From positions 62,001 to 126,000 of the forward strand of contig JADJDM010000018.1 of assembly GCA_016702705.1 (NCBI GenBank): DNA of 64,000 nt. The letters are read 5' to 3'. Of the stretch, positions 1-9,202 are shown piece by piece (position 1 is the first letter of the stretch; every line of letters starts with the position of its first letter). Source of the stretch: Bacteroidota bacterium. Its GTDB lineage: Bacteria; Bacteroidota; Bacteroidia; B-17B0; Aurantibacillaceae. The translations under genes were made by a program, and so were the position numbers. The notes under the pieces were generated by a model, which was not told where the DNA came from, searched no databases, and worked only from the letters and a program-made list of their open reading frames with translations.

Positions 1-1140
1 GCTGAATTGCACCACCTTCAATCGATGGTTTTAGATAGCATTAAAGGAAACAAGTACAATTTAGTTTCTTCATACATTAGCCTTGCAGAATTAAATTTCT
101 ACTTAAACAACACTAATAAAACCAAAATTAGTTTAGAGAAAGCAATAGCACTTGCAAACACTATTAATGCAATTCACTACTTAGATGATGCATACAAGGT
201 ATACACACAACACGATAGTGCTATTGGGGATTATAAAGCCGCGTACTTTCATTTACAACAATTTAATAAGTACAATGACCAAATTCTTAAAGAAGATAGG
301 CTTAAACAAATGGATAAGCTCGAAACTATATTTAGCACAAAAGAAAAGGAGCAACAGATTAAATTGCTAAATGCAAATTCTGAATTAACTGACTTAAAAA
401 TTAAAAAGCAGAACAATCAACTCATGTTTTTTATAAGTATTTCCGCATTATTAATATTACTGCTAATTGCCATTATTTGGGTTTACAAAAAAACACGTAA
501 ACAACAAAAGGAATTACAATTTAAGAATGAATTAATCAATAGAGCCTTATCTGAAAAAGACATGCTATTAAAAGAAATTCATCATCGCGTAAAGAATAAT
601 TTGCAAATCATATCCAGTTTACTAAGCATTCAATCTCGTTATATAAAAGATGAAAAAGCGCTGGAAGCTATTAATGAAAGTAAAGAAAGGGTAAATGCTA
701 TTTCTTTGCTTCATCAAGAAATATATCAAAACGATGTGCTGAAATTAATTAATGCAAAAGTATATTTAGAAAACCTAATTCAAAGAATAAAGGATACATT
801 TAATCCAGAAAACACTATTAAAATAAAAACCGACATTGACCAAATAGAATTAGACATTGACCAATTAATACCAATTGGCTTAATTGTTAATGAATTGCTT
901 ACAAACGCATACAAGTATGGAACTACAAATAAAAACCCCGAAATTAATTTCAGTTTTAAAGAAGAAAATGGATTCATTTCACTTTCTATAAAAGACAATG
1001 GCATAGGAATTGATTCTGAAAAATTAGCAAATAAAACAGACTCCCTTGGATTTAAACTTGTAAAAACATTTACGTTGAAATTAAAAGGAGAATTAAAAAT
1101 AGCTGACGAAGCGGGCACACTTATCAATATAACTTTTTAA
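1..1140 (+). CDS. Sensor histidine kinase (HisKA_2 type), 5'-truncated by window edge
   Basis: This is the C-terminal part of a membrane-anchored sensor histidine kinase that should pass phosphate to the response regulator just downstream. The frame is open at base 1, so the true start lies outside the window. The visible part has TPR-like helices, a coiled coil, one membrane helix (about codons 140-160), a HisKA_2 dimerisation domain with the motif EIHHRVKNNLQ (His codons at 580 and 583), and an HATPase_c domain with N box NELLTNAYKYG and glycine box DNGIGI. TPR plus HisKA_2 kinases are common in Bacteroidota. It ends 7 bases before the regulator gene, so the two are almost certainly co-transcribed. 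The signal sensed cannot be told from the sequence. Confidence 0.9.
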   Translation, partial: AELHHLQSMVLDSIKGNKYNLVSSYISLAELNFYLNNTNKTKISLEKAIALANTINAIHYLDDAYKVYTQHDSAIGDYKAAYFHLQQFNKYNDQILKEDRLKQMDKLETIFSTKEKEQQIKLLNANSELTDLKIKKQNNQLMFFISISALLILLLIAIIWVYKKTRKQQKELQFKNELINRALSEKDMLLKEIHHRVKNNLQIISSLLSIQSRYIKDEKALEAINESKERVNAISLLHQEIYQNDVLKLINAKVYLENLIQRIKDTFNPENTIKIKTDIDQIELDIDQLIPIGLIVNELLTNAYKYGTTNKNPEINFSFKEENGFISLSIKDNGIGIDSEKLANKTDSLGFKLVKTFTLKLKGELKIADEAGTLINITF

Positions 1141-1147
1141 ACAAAAC

Positions 1148-1771
1148 ATGCATAAAGACCTTAAAATATTAATTGTAGAAGATGAACCTTTGATAGCGGA
1201 GGACATTTTAGGTTTTTTAGAAACTGCAGGTTTTAGCAATATTTCAATCGTTTATGATTACGAGAGTGCTGCTTTGGTATTAGAACAAGAATTAGTAGAA
1301 ATTGTTTTACTTGATATTAATTTAGAAGGTGAATTAAACGGAATGGATGTTGCAAAAAAAATAAACAAGGAACATCACTTGCCTTTTATCTTCATTACTT
1401 CTTATTCAGATTCGGCAACAATCAAGGAAGTAAAAGAATTGCACCCAGTTGGATACATTGTAAAACCTTTTAATGGCAAGGAAATTCCAGCAGTTTTAGA
1501 ATTAGGCTATGAATTATTTTACACTTTCATGGGTAAAGGAAGTGATTTTGAAATTGAGAAGCTTAATAAATTTGCATCCGAACCCTTAACGCAGAAAGAA
1601 GTAGAAGTTTTATTGTGTATTGCCGAAGGAAAAAACAACAAGCAAGCTGCAGATAGTTTATTTGTTTCTGTAAATACAATTAAAACACATCTCAAAAACA
1701 TCTTCATTAAATTAGACATAACCTCTCGTTCTGAAGCAATCGTGTTATTAAATAAGGCCAAAACAAAATAA
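1148..1771 (+). CDS. LuxR/NarL-family response regulator
   Basis: This is the partner regulator of the upstream kinase. The N-terminal receiver domain has the acidic pocket VEDEP (residues 10-14), the phospho-acceptor Asp56 in VLLDINLEG and the conserved Lys in YIVKPF. The C-terminal LuxR helix-turn-helix (about residues 145-205) contains LTQKEVEVL and VNTIKTHLKNIFIKL, which is typical of DNA-binding transcription factors. At 207 residues it is a normal length for the family. The only gene directly downstream is a secreted protein; whether it is a target is unknown. Confidence 0.92.
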   Translation: MHKDLKILIVEDEPLIAEDILGFLETAGFSNISIVYDYESAALVLEQELVEIVLLDINLEGELNGMDVAKKINKEHHLPFIFITSYSDSATIKEVKELHPVGYIVKPFNGKEIPAVLELGYELFYTFMGKGSDFEIEKLNKFASEPLTQKEVEVLLCIAEGKNNKQAADSLFVSVNTIKTHLKNIFIKLDITSRSEAIVLLNKAKTK

Positions 1772-1839
1772 TTTCAAAATCACCCAAAAGGGTGATAAGC
1801 CTGTTATAGAATTAAGAGACTTTTGTAAAAACAAAATTT

Positions 1840-3105
1840 ATGAAAACCAAACTCTTAATCTTCTTCGCAAGTATCACATTTATTTCGCAAGCTCAAACGC
1901 TATCCAAAACTAATTTTATTAGCGATGGATACCCTATAACCGCTGGCTTCCCTACTAAAATAGACAAATCAACCAAACAATCAGTTAATGACACAGTACT
2001 AACTGTTACTTCAACAAGTAATGGTTCTACTTATGCATTATCGTGCAGTAAAGTTAAAAGCACCGAAATCGCAGTAAAATCTATTCCAGGAATCATTAGT
2101 AGAACAGAAAAAAAAGCAACTAGAGTTGATTCAAAAACTACCTCTACCATCGACGGTGAAACTTCTACACTTATAAAATACGTTAACGACAAAGGAACAA
2201 ATATTACGCTACAACTTTTTCAAGAAGGAAGGATTGTTTACCAAGCTTTTATTTTAAACAAAACGGCATTTGTAAGTGATGATATAGCAAACGCTTATTT
2301 CAATTCTATCAGCTTAAGTAAAACAATCGAAAGTCCAAAAAATAATACGACTACTACAGCAAGCGTTACTCCTAATACTACAACGCCACCCACAAACACT
2401 GGTGCAACCACAAATACTCTAGCTAACAATACTACTGCATCAACAAATACTGCTTGGGCAGTAAATGATAGAGCAGAAATTTTTGATGCAAAAGAAAAAA
2501 AATGGTTTGGTTGCATTATTTTAAAAGTAAATTCAAATGGTACTTATAAAATTGGATACGATGGTTATGCCGATACGTATGATGAGGATGTTGCTGCTGA
2601 CAGATTAAACAAACCGACATCCAACACAACACCTGCAAAACCAAGTTATGTAAAAGCAGTAAAAGGGCAAACAATAACTATTAAAGGGAATTTAAAATCA
2701 GGTGAAATTATGGAAGACCTTGAGTGGGCCGAATCAAGTTCAATGGCATGTTGGGTAGGAATTAGAAATATTGAGTTTGAAGGTAATCACGTTGCATATT
2801 GGTTTGATTTACCAAAAAAATCAATCGTAAAAATAACAGTAACACCAACAAGCGATAAAAAACGAATAAATATTTATGGTTACTCTGGATTTGATTTTAT
2901 TAAAACACCACCAGAAGTTAGTAGATGCACAAGTTGCGAAGCATCGTTTCCTGAATGGGTTGGGCAACCAAACTTAAACGAACCTTCAAAACCACAAACA
3001 ATTGAATTTAATGCTACCACAATTCGTAACAGAGTTTATTTTGCCGTAGCTGGTGCAAAAGGTGTAACAGAAGGTGATTACACTATTACAATTGAACTAA
3101 AATAA
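1840..3105 (+). CDS. Secreted protein with Thr/Asn-rich linker and Tudor/Agenet-like domain
   Basis: The first 19 residues form a Sec signal peptide ending in QAQ, so the product is exported. A beta-rich N-terminal region (about 20-160) is followed by a low-complexity Thr/Asn/Pro/Ala linker (about 160-205), then a small segment around residues 206-255 (AWAVNDRAEIFDAKEKKWF, then KIGYDGYADTYDEDV) that resembles Tudor/Agenet-like folds. The C-terminal beta domain has a Cys-x-x-Cys pair (CTSC). No catalytic motif is visible. It follows the two-component pair by about 70 bases with no obvious terminator between. Function unknown. Confidence 0.75.
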   Translation: MKTKLLIFFASITFISQAQTLSKTNFISDGYPITAGFPTKIDKSTKQSVNDTVLTVTSTSNGSTYALSCSKVKSTEIAVKSIPGIISRTEKKATRVDSKTTSTIDGETSTLIKYVNDKGTNITLQLFQEGRIVYQAFILNKTAFVSDDIANAYFNSISLSKTIESPKNNTTTTASVTPNTTTPPTNTGATTNTLANNTTASTNTAWAVNDRAEIFDAKEKKWFGCIILKVNSNGTYKIGYDGYADTYDEDVAADRLNKPTSNTTPAKPSYVKAVKGQTITIKGNLKSGEIMEDLEWAESSSMACWVGIRNIEFEGNHVAYWFDLPKKSIVKITVTPTSDKKRINIYGYSGFDFIKTPPEVSRCTSCEASFPEWVGQPNLNEPSKPQTIEFNATTIRNRVYFAVAGAKGVTEGDYTITIELK

Positions 3106-3123
3106 AATTGAATAAAAACAAAA

Positions 3124-3155
3124 AAGAGGTTAATTGTTTTTACAATTAACCTCTT
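3124..3155 (-). terminator. Rho-independent terminator for DUF4199/rho transcription unit
   Basis: A perfect 14-bp stem (AAGAGGTTAATTGT against ACAATTAACCTCTT) with a TTTT loop overlaps the last codons of the minus-strand DUF4199 gene. On the minus strand it is followed by a T-rich run, as expected for an intrinsic terminator. It also lies just after the plus-strand secreted protein and may serve both. Confidence 0.75.
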
Positions 3156-3658
3156 CTCTTAACTATCATTGCTGACACAAAGCAACACAGTGCCCCATAA
3201 AAAACATTTTTAAAAAGAACAGCTGTAACCTCAGCAAACATAGTTACTTGTTTTATATCATTCTCAATAATTTTAGGAATATCTTCAACCTTCGCTTTTA
3301 ATTGCCCCTTAGTAATTTCTTGTTTAATTACATCTGGACCAATTGTACGAATGTGATTTACTTTGTAATCTTTAAAATCCTTGGTGTAAAATGCTGCTTG
3401 AAATGAACAAAGTATAACTGTTGAAAGCATTACCAGTTTTAAACCTTCCTTTACTGCTACTCTTCCGCCAATAAATCCGCCACCTTCCTTATTGCGCAAT
3501 TGCCACAAATAAACAAGTATGAAAGGAAACATACAAATCAAAGTCAAGAAATAAACTACGTTTAATACTCTAATATATCCTCCGTAAAATGAAATGCAAA
3601 TAGCTGCAATAACCAAAAGAGAATAAATGAGCGAATAAATAATTAATCTACGATTCAT
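3146..3658 (-). CDS. DUF4199-family membrane protein
   Basis: This 170-residue protein resembles the Bacteroidota family DUF4199: about four membrane helices with a short charged loop after the second (RNKEGGGFIGGRVAVKEG) and a soluble segment between the third and fourth helices. The family has no assigned biochemical role. It starts 10 bases after the rho stop on the same strand and ends in a terminator, so it is probably the last gene of the rho unit. Confidence 0.75.
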   Translation of the reverse strand: MNRRLIIYSLIYSLLVIAAICISFYGGYIRVLNVVYFLTLICMFPFILVYLWQLRNKEGGGFIGGRVAVKEGLKLVMLSTVILCSFQAAFYTKDFKDYKVNHIRTIGPDVIKQEITKGQLKAKVEDIPKIIENDIKQVTMFAEVTAVLFKNVFYGALCCFVSAMIVKRRG

Positions 3659-3668
3659 TTAAAAAATT

Positions 3669-5510
3669 TTATCCGTTCATACTAATTAAAAACTCCTCAT
3701 TGGTTTGCGAATTGCGCAATCTGCTTTGTAAAAACTCCATTGCTTCCACTGGAGTCATATCGCTTAAATGTTTACGCAATACCCACATACGTTGTAAAGT
3801 AGCAGGGTCAACTAATAAATCATCTCTACGAGTTGATGAAGCAACAATATCCATTGCAGGATAAACACGTTTGTTTGCTAACTTACGATCTAACTGCATC
3901 TCCATGTTACCAGTACCTTTAAATTCTTCAAAGATTACCTCGTCCATTTTAGAACCTGTATCTGTTAATGCAGTTGCTAATATTGTTAATGAACCACCGT
4001 TCTCAATTTTACGAGCAGCGCCAAAGAAACGTTTTGGTTTATGCAATGCATTCGCATCCACACCACCCGTTAATACTTTACCTGAAGCAGGAGAAACTGT
4101 ATTGTAAGCACGTGCTAAACGTGTAATCGAATCTAATAATATAACTACATCATGTCCGCACTCTGTCAAACGTTTTGCTTTTTCAAGTACAACGTTTGCA
4201 ATCTTAACATGCTTCTCTGCTGGCTCATCAAATGTTGATGAAACAACTTCTGCACGCACGCTACGAGCCATGTCTGTAACCTCTTCTGGACGTTCATCAA
4301 TTAATAAAATAATTAAATAAATTTCAGGATGATTAAAAGCAATGGCATTTGCAACTTCTTTTAATAAAACTGTTTTACCTGTTTTTGGTTGCGCTACAAT
4401 TAATCCACGTTGTCCTTTACCTATTGGACAAAACATATCCATAATACGAGTTGACATAGTTTGTTGTGGATGCCCAGTTAACTTTAATTTTTCGTAAGGA
4501 AATAACGGAGTTAAGTAATCGAAAGGAACACGATCGCGAACCCAAGCTGGCTCTCTTCCATTTATTTGATCAACTTTAATTAAAGGGAAATATTTTTCAC
4601 CTTCTTTTGGTGGACGAATTGCGCCACGAGCAGTATCTCCAGTTTTTAAACCAAATAATTTTATTTGTGATTGAGAAACATACACATCATCAGGAGAACT
4701 TAAATAATTATAATCTGATGAACGTAAGAAACCATAACCATCAGGCATAATTTCTAATACACCTTCTGCAAAAACAATTCCGTCAAAATTATATTGCCAA
4801 TCTTCTTTCGGGCGTTGTTGCACCGGATGTTGATTTGGGTTATTTTGATTTGCTTGGTTTTGGTTTGGATTAGTATGTTGATTAGGATTGTTTTGATTTC
4901 CTTGATTCTGGTTTGGATTAGTATGTTGATTAGGGTTGTTTTGATTCCCCTGATTTTGATTAGGATTACGTGGTTGATTTTGGTTTTGGTGATGAGGCTT
5001 TTTAAACTCATTACGCGGACCTTGATTATGTTGTGGTTTTTGTGTTTCAGTTGTAACCGGTGTTGTAGTTTCTGTTTTAACTTCTGCATTTTCTTCTTTG
5101 CTTTCTTCTTTAGCTTCAGCAACAGGTTTCACAACTTCATGAATAATTACCTCTTCTACATAAGATTCATCGTTCACTAATTTATCAGCATGTATTAAAT
5201 CTTCAGCAATTGGATCTAACTTCACTTTTCTTGGGCGCTTCTCTCTTTTTTCTGAAGTCTCTTCAGTATCAAATTTTGCAACAACTTGCTTTTCTACTTT
5301 CTCAGTTTTAGGTGCAGCCTTTACAGTTTTAACTTTAGAAGGAAATTCTTTAGACAAGGAAGCTGCCAAATCAGGATTAGCAGTTTGTGCATCTACAATT
5401 GACGAAATAAGATCTTGTTTTTTTGTAACATCAGCTTTTACACCAATTTTTTTTGCAATTTCTTTTAGCTCCGACAAGGGTTTGTCGTTTAACTCAATTA
5501 CTTGAAACAT
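3669..5510 (-). CDS. rho: Transcription termination factor Rho with Asn/Gln-rich insert
   Basis: Rho is the hexameric ATP-dependent RNA translocase that ends transcription. The N-terminal Rho_N helical segment (LSELKEIAKKIGV) is followed by a charged region and then a long Asn/Gln/Pro-rich insert (about residues 130-235) with a 16-residue tandem repeat. After that come the RNA-binding cold-shock-like domain (ILEIMPDGYGFLR type, here LEIMPDGYGFLRSSDYNYL) and the RecA-type ATPase with Walker A QPKTGKT and Walker B VVILLDSITRLARAYN. At 613 residues it is much longer than the roughly 420-residue E. coli protein because of the insert. The ATG start at 5510 is preceded by an 85-base leader and a good promoter. 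Confidence 0.97.
   Translation of the reverse strand: MFQVIELNDKPLSELKEIAKKIGVKADVTKKQDLISSIVDAQTANPDLAASLSKEFPSKVKTVKAAPKTEKVEKQVVAKFDTEETSEKREKRPRKVKLDPIAEDLIHADKLVNDESYVEEVIIHEVVKPVAEAKEESKEENAEVKTETTTPVTTETQKPQHNQGPRNEFKKPHHQNQNQPRNPNQNQGNQNNPNQHTNPNQNQGNQNNPNQHTNPNQNQANQNNPNQHPVQQRPKEDWQYNFDGIVFAEGVLEIMPDGYGFLRSSDYNYLSSPDDVYVSQSQIKLFGLKTGDTARGAIRPPKEGEKYFPLIKVDQINGREPAWVRDRVPFDYLTPLFPYEKLKLTGHPQQTMSTRIMDMFCPIGKGQRGLIVAQPKTGKTVLLKEVANAIAFNHPEIYLIILLIDERPEEVTDMARSVRAEVVSSTFDEPAEKHVKIANVVLEKAKRLTECGHDVVILLDSITRLARAYNTVSPASGKVLTGGVDANALHKPKRFFGAARKIENGGSLTILATALTDTGSKMDEVIFEEFKGTGNMEMQLDRKLANKRVYPAMDIVASSTRRDDLLVDPATLQRMWVLRKHLSDMTPVEAMEFLQSRLRNSQTNEEFLISMNG
4823..4966 (-). repeat. Three-copy 48-bp tandem repeat inside rho
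   Basis: Three in-frame 48-bp units encode a 16-residue motif of the form NPNQNQGNQNNPNQHT, with small changes in the last unit (Gly to Ala, Thr to Pro). They lie in the disordered region between Rho_N and the RNA-binding domain. In-frame tandem repeats of this kind readily change copy number between strains. Confidence 0.9.
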
Positions 5511-5601
5511 ATATAAAATTTAAATAAATAATTCTTTTTGGATAATTTGTAATGAAGAAAAAATTGAAGGGGAATAGATTCGTTTGTGAAATAAACTTAG
5601 A

Positions 5602-5633
5602 CAAATGTAACACCTACATTTTACATCTCCAAA
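5602..5633 (-). promoter_or_regulatory. Probable rho promoter (TTTG-N20-TACATTTG)
   Basis: On the minus strand, TTTG (5633-5630) is followed after 20 bases by TACATTTG (5609-5602). This matches the Bacteroidota primary sigma-factor consensus of a -33 TTG/TTTG and a -7 TAnnTTTG box at the usual distance. It would give a leader of about 85 bases before the rho ATG, long enough for leader-based autoregulation, though no structure is proven. Confidence 0.6.
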
Positions 5634-5683
5634 TAAAAGAATGAATAATTTAACCGCCCAAAAGCGCCTATTTATAAGTCATT

Positions 5684-6703
5684 TTAACTCATTTCTCCAC
5701 AAATACTTGTAGAAAGCATTTTTTTCAACTTTTGAGCTGGTAATTTTTGTGCTAATAAAAACATGAGTTTTGTCACTGCTGCTTCCATGGTAATATCTTC
5801 TCCGCTTATAACACCAATTTGTTTTAATTGCGCACTGGTTTCATATTTACCTTGTACGACACTTCCTTCTAAACATTGGGTAACATTATAAATAATTACA
5901 CCGCGTTTTATTGCCGCACTTAACTCATCTACAAACCATTTATCTGTTGGAGCGTTACCAGCACCAAAAGTTTGCAACACAATTGCTTTTAGTCCTTTTG
6001 TTTGTAGGATTGAAGAAGTTATTTTTTTACTTATACCAGGAAACAATGGAAGAACTAAGATATCGTTATCCAATTGTTTATGAACTTTTAATTTTTTTGT
6101 TGATGCTTTGCGAACGTAATTTGTTTTGTATTCAATATTCACACCTGCCTCTGCAAGCACAGGATAATTAGGCGATTTAAACGCATCAAAATGTGCAGCA
6201 TTGTATTTTAATGTACGATTGCCTCTATACAATTCATACTCAAAATAAATTGCTACTCCGGGCACTAAAGGCTTTTTGTTTTTTTGCGCTGCAGCAATTT
6301 CTATGGCAGTAATTAAATTTTCTTTTCCGTCGGTTCTAATAATACCTATGGGCAATTGTGAACCAGTAAGAACAACAGGCTTAGCTAAATTCTCTAACAT
6401 AAAACTAAGTGCAGACGCTGTGTATGCCATGGTATCTGAACCATGTAGAATAACAAAGCCATCAAACTTAGTATAATTTTTTTCTATAATTTCTGCTAAC
6501 TCAATCCACACACTTGGATGCATATTACTGCTATCAATAGGATGTTTAAACGAAATGGAATCTAGTGTAACAGGCAAACGCTGCAACTCGGGAACTTCAT
6601 TTTTTAAATGTTTAAAATCAAAAGGTTTAAGCGCACCTGTTGAATGACTTTGCATCATTCCGATTGTGCCACCTGTATAAATGAGTAATATTTTTGAGTG
6701 CAT
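5684..6703 (-). CDS. ansA: Type I (cytoplasmic) L-asparaginase
   Basis: The enzyme hydrolyses L-asparagine to aspartate and ammonia. The two catalytic Thr motifs are present: YTGGTIG near the N-terminus and HGSDTMAYTA about 90 residues later, with a conserved LTGSQLP segment after it. Length (339 residues) and the absence of a signal peptide fit the cytoplasmic AnsA type rather than the periplasmic AnsB type. It is transcribed on the minus strand, separated from the upstream DUF3127 gene by a terminator hairpin, so it probably has its own promoter. Confidence 0.93.
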   Translation of the reverse strand: MHSKILLIYTGGTIGMMQSHSTGALKPFDFKHLKNEVPELQRLPVTLDSISFKHPIDSSNMHPSVWIELAEIIEKNYTKFDGFVILHGSDTMAYTASALSFMLENLAKPVVLTGSQLPIGIIRTDGKENLITAIEIAAAQKNKKPLVPGVAIYFEYELYRGNRTLKYNAAHFDAFKSPNYPVLAEAGVNIEYKTNYVRKASTKKLKVHKQLDNDILVLPLFPGISKKITSSILQTKGLKAIVLQTFGAGNAPTDKWFVDELSAAIKRGVIIYNVTQCLEGSVVQGKYETSAQLKQIGVISGEDITMEAAVTKLMFLLAQKLPAQKLKKMLSTSICGEMS

Positions 6704-6714
6704 ATAGATTATAA

Positions 6715-6746
6715 AAAAAGAGAACTATATAAATAGTTCTCTTTTT
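6715..6746 (-). terminator. Rho-independent terminator of the DUF3127 gene
   Basis: A 14-bp inverted repeat (AAAAAGAGAACTAT / ATAGTTCTCTTTTT) with a four-base loop lies between the DUF3127 stop and the asparaginase start. The stem is flanked by A and T runs, so it could act in both directions. Confidence 0.8.
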
Positions 6747-6761
6747 ATTTGTTCGTTAGTT

Positions 6762-7151
6762 TTAGAACGGAAGATCATCATCAGCTGCAGTGCTATTAAA
6801 CACAGGAGCAGAAGTGTTTTGTGGCATTGAAGTGTTGTTGTTTGCTTGTGCATTGTTATTGTTTTGCGCTGCACCCGCTTTTTCAATTCTCCAAGCATCA
6901 ATTGTGTTGAAGTATTTAACCTCGCCTTGCGGACTTTGCCATTCTCTTCCTCTTAAATTAAAAGATACTTTTAATTCTTCACCTACATTGTAGTTATCAA
7001 TTAATGAAGTTTTGTCTTGTGTTAATTGAAAATTTACATGTTGTGGATATGGAGACGTAGCATCAATAGTTAAGATAAATTCTCTTTTCTTGAATTTATC
7101 GCTTACTTGTTGCGTTTCCATTTTTAGTTTTAAAATTCCATTTACTTCCAT
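6762..7151 (-). CDS. DUF3127 OB-fold-like protein with SSB-type acidic tail
   Basis: This 129-residue protein belongs to a small Bacteroidota family (DUF3127). The N-terminal about 85 residues are beta-rich and OB-fold-like (EVNGILKLK, QQVSDKFKKREFILT, LKVSFNLRGREW). An Asn/Ala/Gln linker follows, and the protein ends in DDDLPF. That arrangement (OB fold, disordered linker, acidic tip ending in Pro-Phe) is the same as in single-stranded DNA-binding protein SSB, whose tip docks repair and replication partners. I infer a nucleic-acid role; no direct evidence is in the sequence. It is flanked by its own terminator. Confidence 0.8.
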   Translation of the reverse strand: MEVNGILKLKMETQQVSDKFKKREFILTIDATSPYPQHVNFQLTQDKTSLIDNYNVGEELKVSFNLRGREWQSPQGEVKYFNTIDAWRIEKAGAAQNNNNAQANNNTSMPQNTSAPVFNSTAADDDLPF

Positions 7152-7188
7152 GATTCTTGATTTTTATATATTACTATTTATTTGATTT

Positions 7189-8055
7189 CTATTTTAAGTC
7201 ACTCGCCAACATCAATGTCCATGCTTCTTTTACAGCATTGGCATCAACCAGTTTTTTTATTTCTACATGCAATTGCTCTTCTGTTAAAGTTGCAATGCCT
7301 TTAGCTTTCATTTGCGCTATTTCTTCAGCAGAAGGCAATGTTTCAATATTTCCTAATTGCCCCAAATTATTTCCTGTAAGCACTTTGCTATTGCGAACAC
7401 TTGCTGGCAAAGCATCTACCCCAACACCTAAAGTTGTTATTGGTTTTTCTATTTCAAACAAAGCATCGCCATGCGCGCGGCAATACCAGTTGCCTCCCAT
7501 ACGAGAAACCAAATCTATTTTTTGTTGATCTATTGTTCCAGCTGCAGAAAGTACTTCCTCTTTAATATGAATCATTACAACTTCACAAATAATTAAATTA
7601 CCCGCCCCGCCTGCCTGACCTAATTCCTTTACCTCGGTAACCTTACACTCAAACTGTACAGGTGATTCAGCAACTCTAAAAGGTTTAACAACAGTTGAAG
7701 CTAATTTGGTAAAACCTGCCTTAGTAAATTCATCCACACCTTTTTCGTAAGGACTACTTGCTAATGACATTTGATATACCATATCGTAATCAACCACATT
7801 TATAACAACCTCAGGAACTTCTAATACGTTATCATGTGAATGTTTTGTAACACCCGTTCTACCACTTCTATTTGGAGAAAAAACCAAGATAGGAGGATTA
7901 GAAGAAAACACATTAAAAAAACTGAAAGGCGCTAAATTTGGTCTTCCTTCTTTATCAATTGTACTTGCAAACGCAATTGGACGAGGCCCTACAGCTCCCA
8001 TCAAATAACCATGTAATTGCGGAATTGGTAATGTTTTTGGATCAATACTTAGCAT
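7189..8055 (-). CDS. Flavin reductase-like (DIM6/NTAB family) FMN-binding protein
   Basis: The protein matches the flavin reductase-like split-barrel family that binds FMN. Conserved features include GAVGPRPIAFASTID, NLAPFSFFNVFSSNPP and FSPNRSGRTGVTKHS. At about 288 residues it has the usual C-terminal extension of the Bacteroidota members. I choose the ATG at 8055 (MLSIDPKTL) over the TTG three codons upstream. It may supply reduced flavin or act as an oxidoreductase, but the substrate is unknown. Confidence 0.85.
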   Translation of the reverse strand: MLSIDPKTLPIPQLHGYLMGAVGPRPIAFASTIDKEGRPNLAPFSFFNVFSSNPPILVFSPNRSGRTGVTKHSHDNVLEVPEVVINVVDYDMVYQMSLASSPYEKGVDEFTKAGFTKLASTVVKPFRVAESPVQFECKVTEVKELGQAGGAGNLIICEVVMIHIKEEVLSAAGTIDQQKIDLVSRMGGNWYCRAHGDALFEIEKPITTLGVGVDALPASVRNSKVLTGNNLGQLGNIETLPSAEEIAQMKAKGIATLTEEQLHVEIKKLVDANAVKEAWTLMLASDLK

Positions 8056-8167
8056 AGCAAACAAATTTAGGGAATTTTTAAGGGATTTTCAGGAGGATTT
8101 TTCAAAGGATTTGAACAATTCAGGCTGCTATAAATCTAATTAAAATACTAATTTAGCAACTGTATTT

Positions 8168-9192
8168 ATGAAGCAACGCGACAATACAATCGACATTTTA
8201 AGAGGTCTCGCCATTTTTACCATGGTAGCGGCAAACATGTCGGCCGACAACTATGCCGACCCACACCCATATTGGTTTAGGATATTTGGAAGTTTTGCAG
8301 CTCCCACCTTTGTTTTTTTAGCTGGATTAATGGTAAGTTATACCAGTTTTCATAAAGCTCATCCTTTTGGATACTATTTAAAGCGGGGCATTGCAATTAT
8401 TTGTATTGCAGCTTGTATCGATATGCTGCTTTGGGGTGCAGTTCCATTTTCCACTTTTGATGTATTGTACATTATTGGTTTATCATTACCAATTGGGAAA
8501 TTATTTTACTCACTAAATAAAGTCGTACAATTTTCTATCATCGCTATTTTATTTGCGCTTACTCCAATTCTACAATCAAAATTTGGATACATTGAAGCGC
8601 CTGTTGAACCTGAGCTAAAACTATTTATGAGTAATGGTTTTCAAGGTGCAATTGTGTGGAAACAATTTTTAATTGATGGTTGGTTTCCTTTATTTCCTTG
8701 GTTAGGAGTTTCTATGCTGGGCATGTTAGTAGGAAAATACCGTTGCGAAACGGAAATTAAAAAAGCAAATGCAACTTATGGTATTTTTGGATTAATTGTT
8801 TTTTTAGCTGGAATCGTTTCTTGGATTATTATCAATCCTAAACTAATGGAACGCGAAGGCTACAGCGAATTGTTCTACCCTCCTACTCTTATGTTTTTAT
8901 GGCTTTCCTTGGCGGAATTATTTTATTGCTTGGCACAATTTATAGTGTAAGAGAAAATAAAATACTTAAAGTGCTTTGCGTGTTCGGGCGTTCATCTTTG
9001 CTTATGTATATTTTGCATACCACTTTTGATGTCTTTGTTTTTCAAAAATTCTTCGGGAAACAAACCTTGCTTCCCTTTGCAGGACTTTATTTTTGTCACT
9101 TAATTGTACTTTGGACAATTGCTTATTCAGTTCAAAAAATAACTAAAGGAAAAAAATTACCATTTATACTTACGCTTATTTTAGGGGGTTAA
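8168..9192 (+). CDS. Membrane acyltransferase-like protein (DUF1624/HGSNAT-like), one frameshift
   Basis: This multi-spanning protein starts with the signature RDNTIDILRGLAIFTMVAAN and resembles the DUF1624/heparan-glucosaminide acetyltransferase-like family, which moves acyl groups across membranes. About eight to ten membrane helices are visible. The frame is broken near 8893-8897, in a TTTTT run. Restoring one base joins the N-terminal part (8168-8950) to the C-terminal helices (8899-9192, MAFLGGIILLLGTIYSVREN). It sits 10 bases before a Crp/Fnr regulator on the same strand, probably as an operon. The gene also contains one GCGGGGCA motif (8383). Confidence 0.75.
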
Positions 9193-9202
9193 ACAAAATA
9201 TT

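Noticed and set aside
780..1127. Minus-strand open frame opposite the histidine kinase
   Set aside because: It overlaps conserved HATPase sequence and has no family features; a shadow frame.
3324..3331. Single TTGTTTAA words elsewhere as further MerR operators
   Set aside because: They lack the inverted partner at 16 bases; single copies are expected in AT-rich DNA (also at 46769).
4823..4966. Possible CRISPR-like array
   Set aside because: The units are directly adjacent with no variable spacers and are read in frame in rho.
4794..5180. Plus-strand open frame of 128 codons opposite rho
   Set aside because: It is the complement of the Asn/Gln-rich repeat of rho; its Ile/Leu/Val-rich product is a by-product of the repeat and codon bias.
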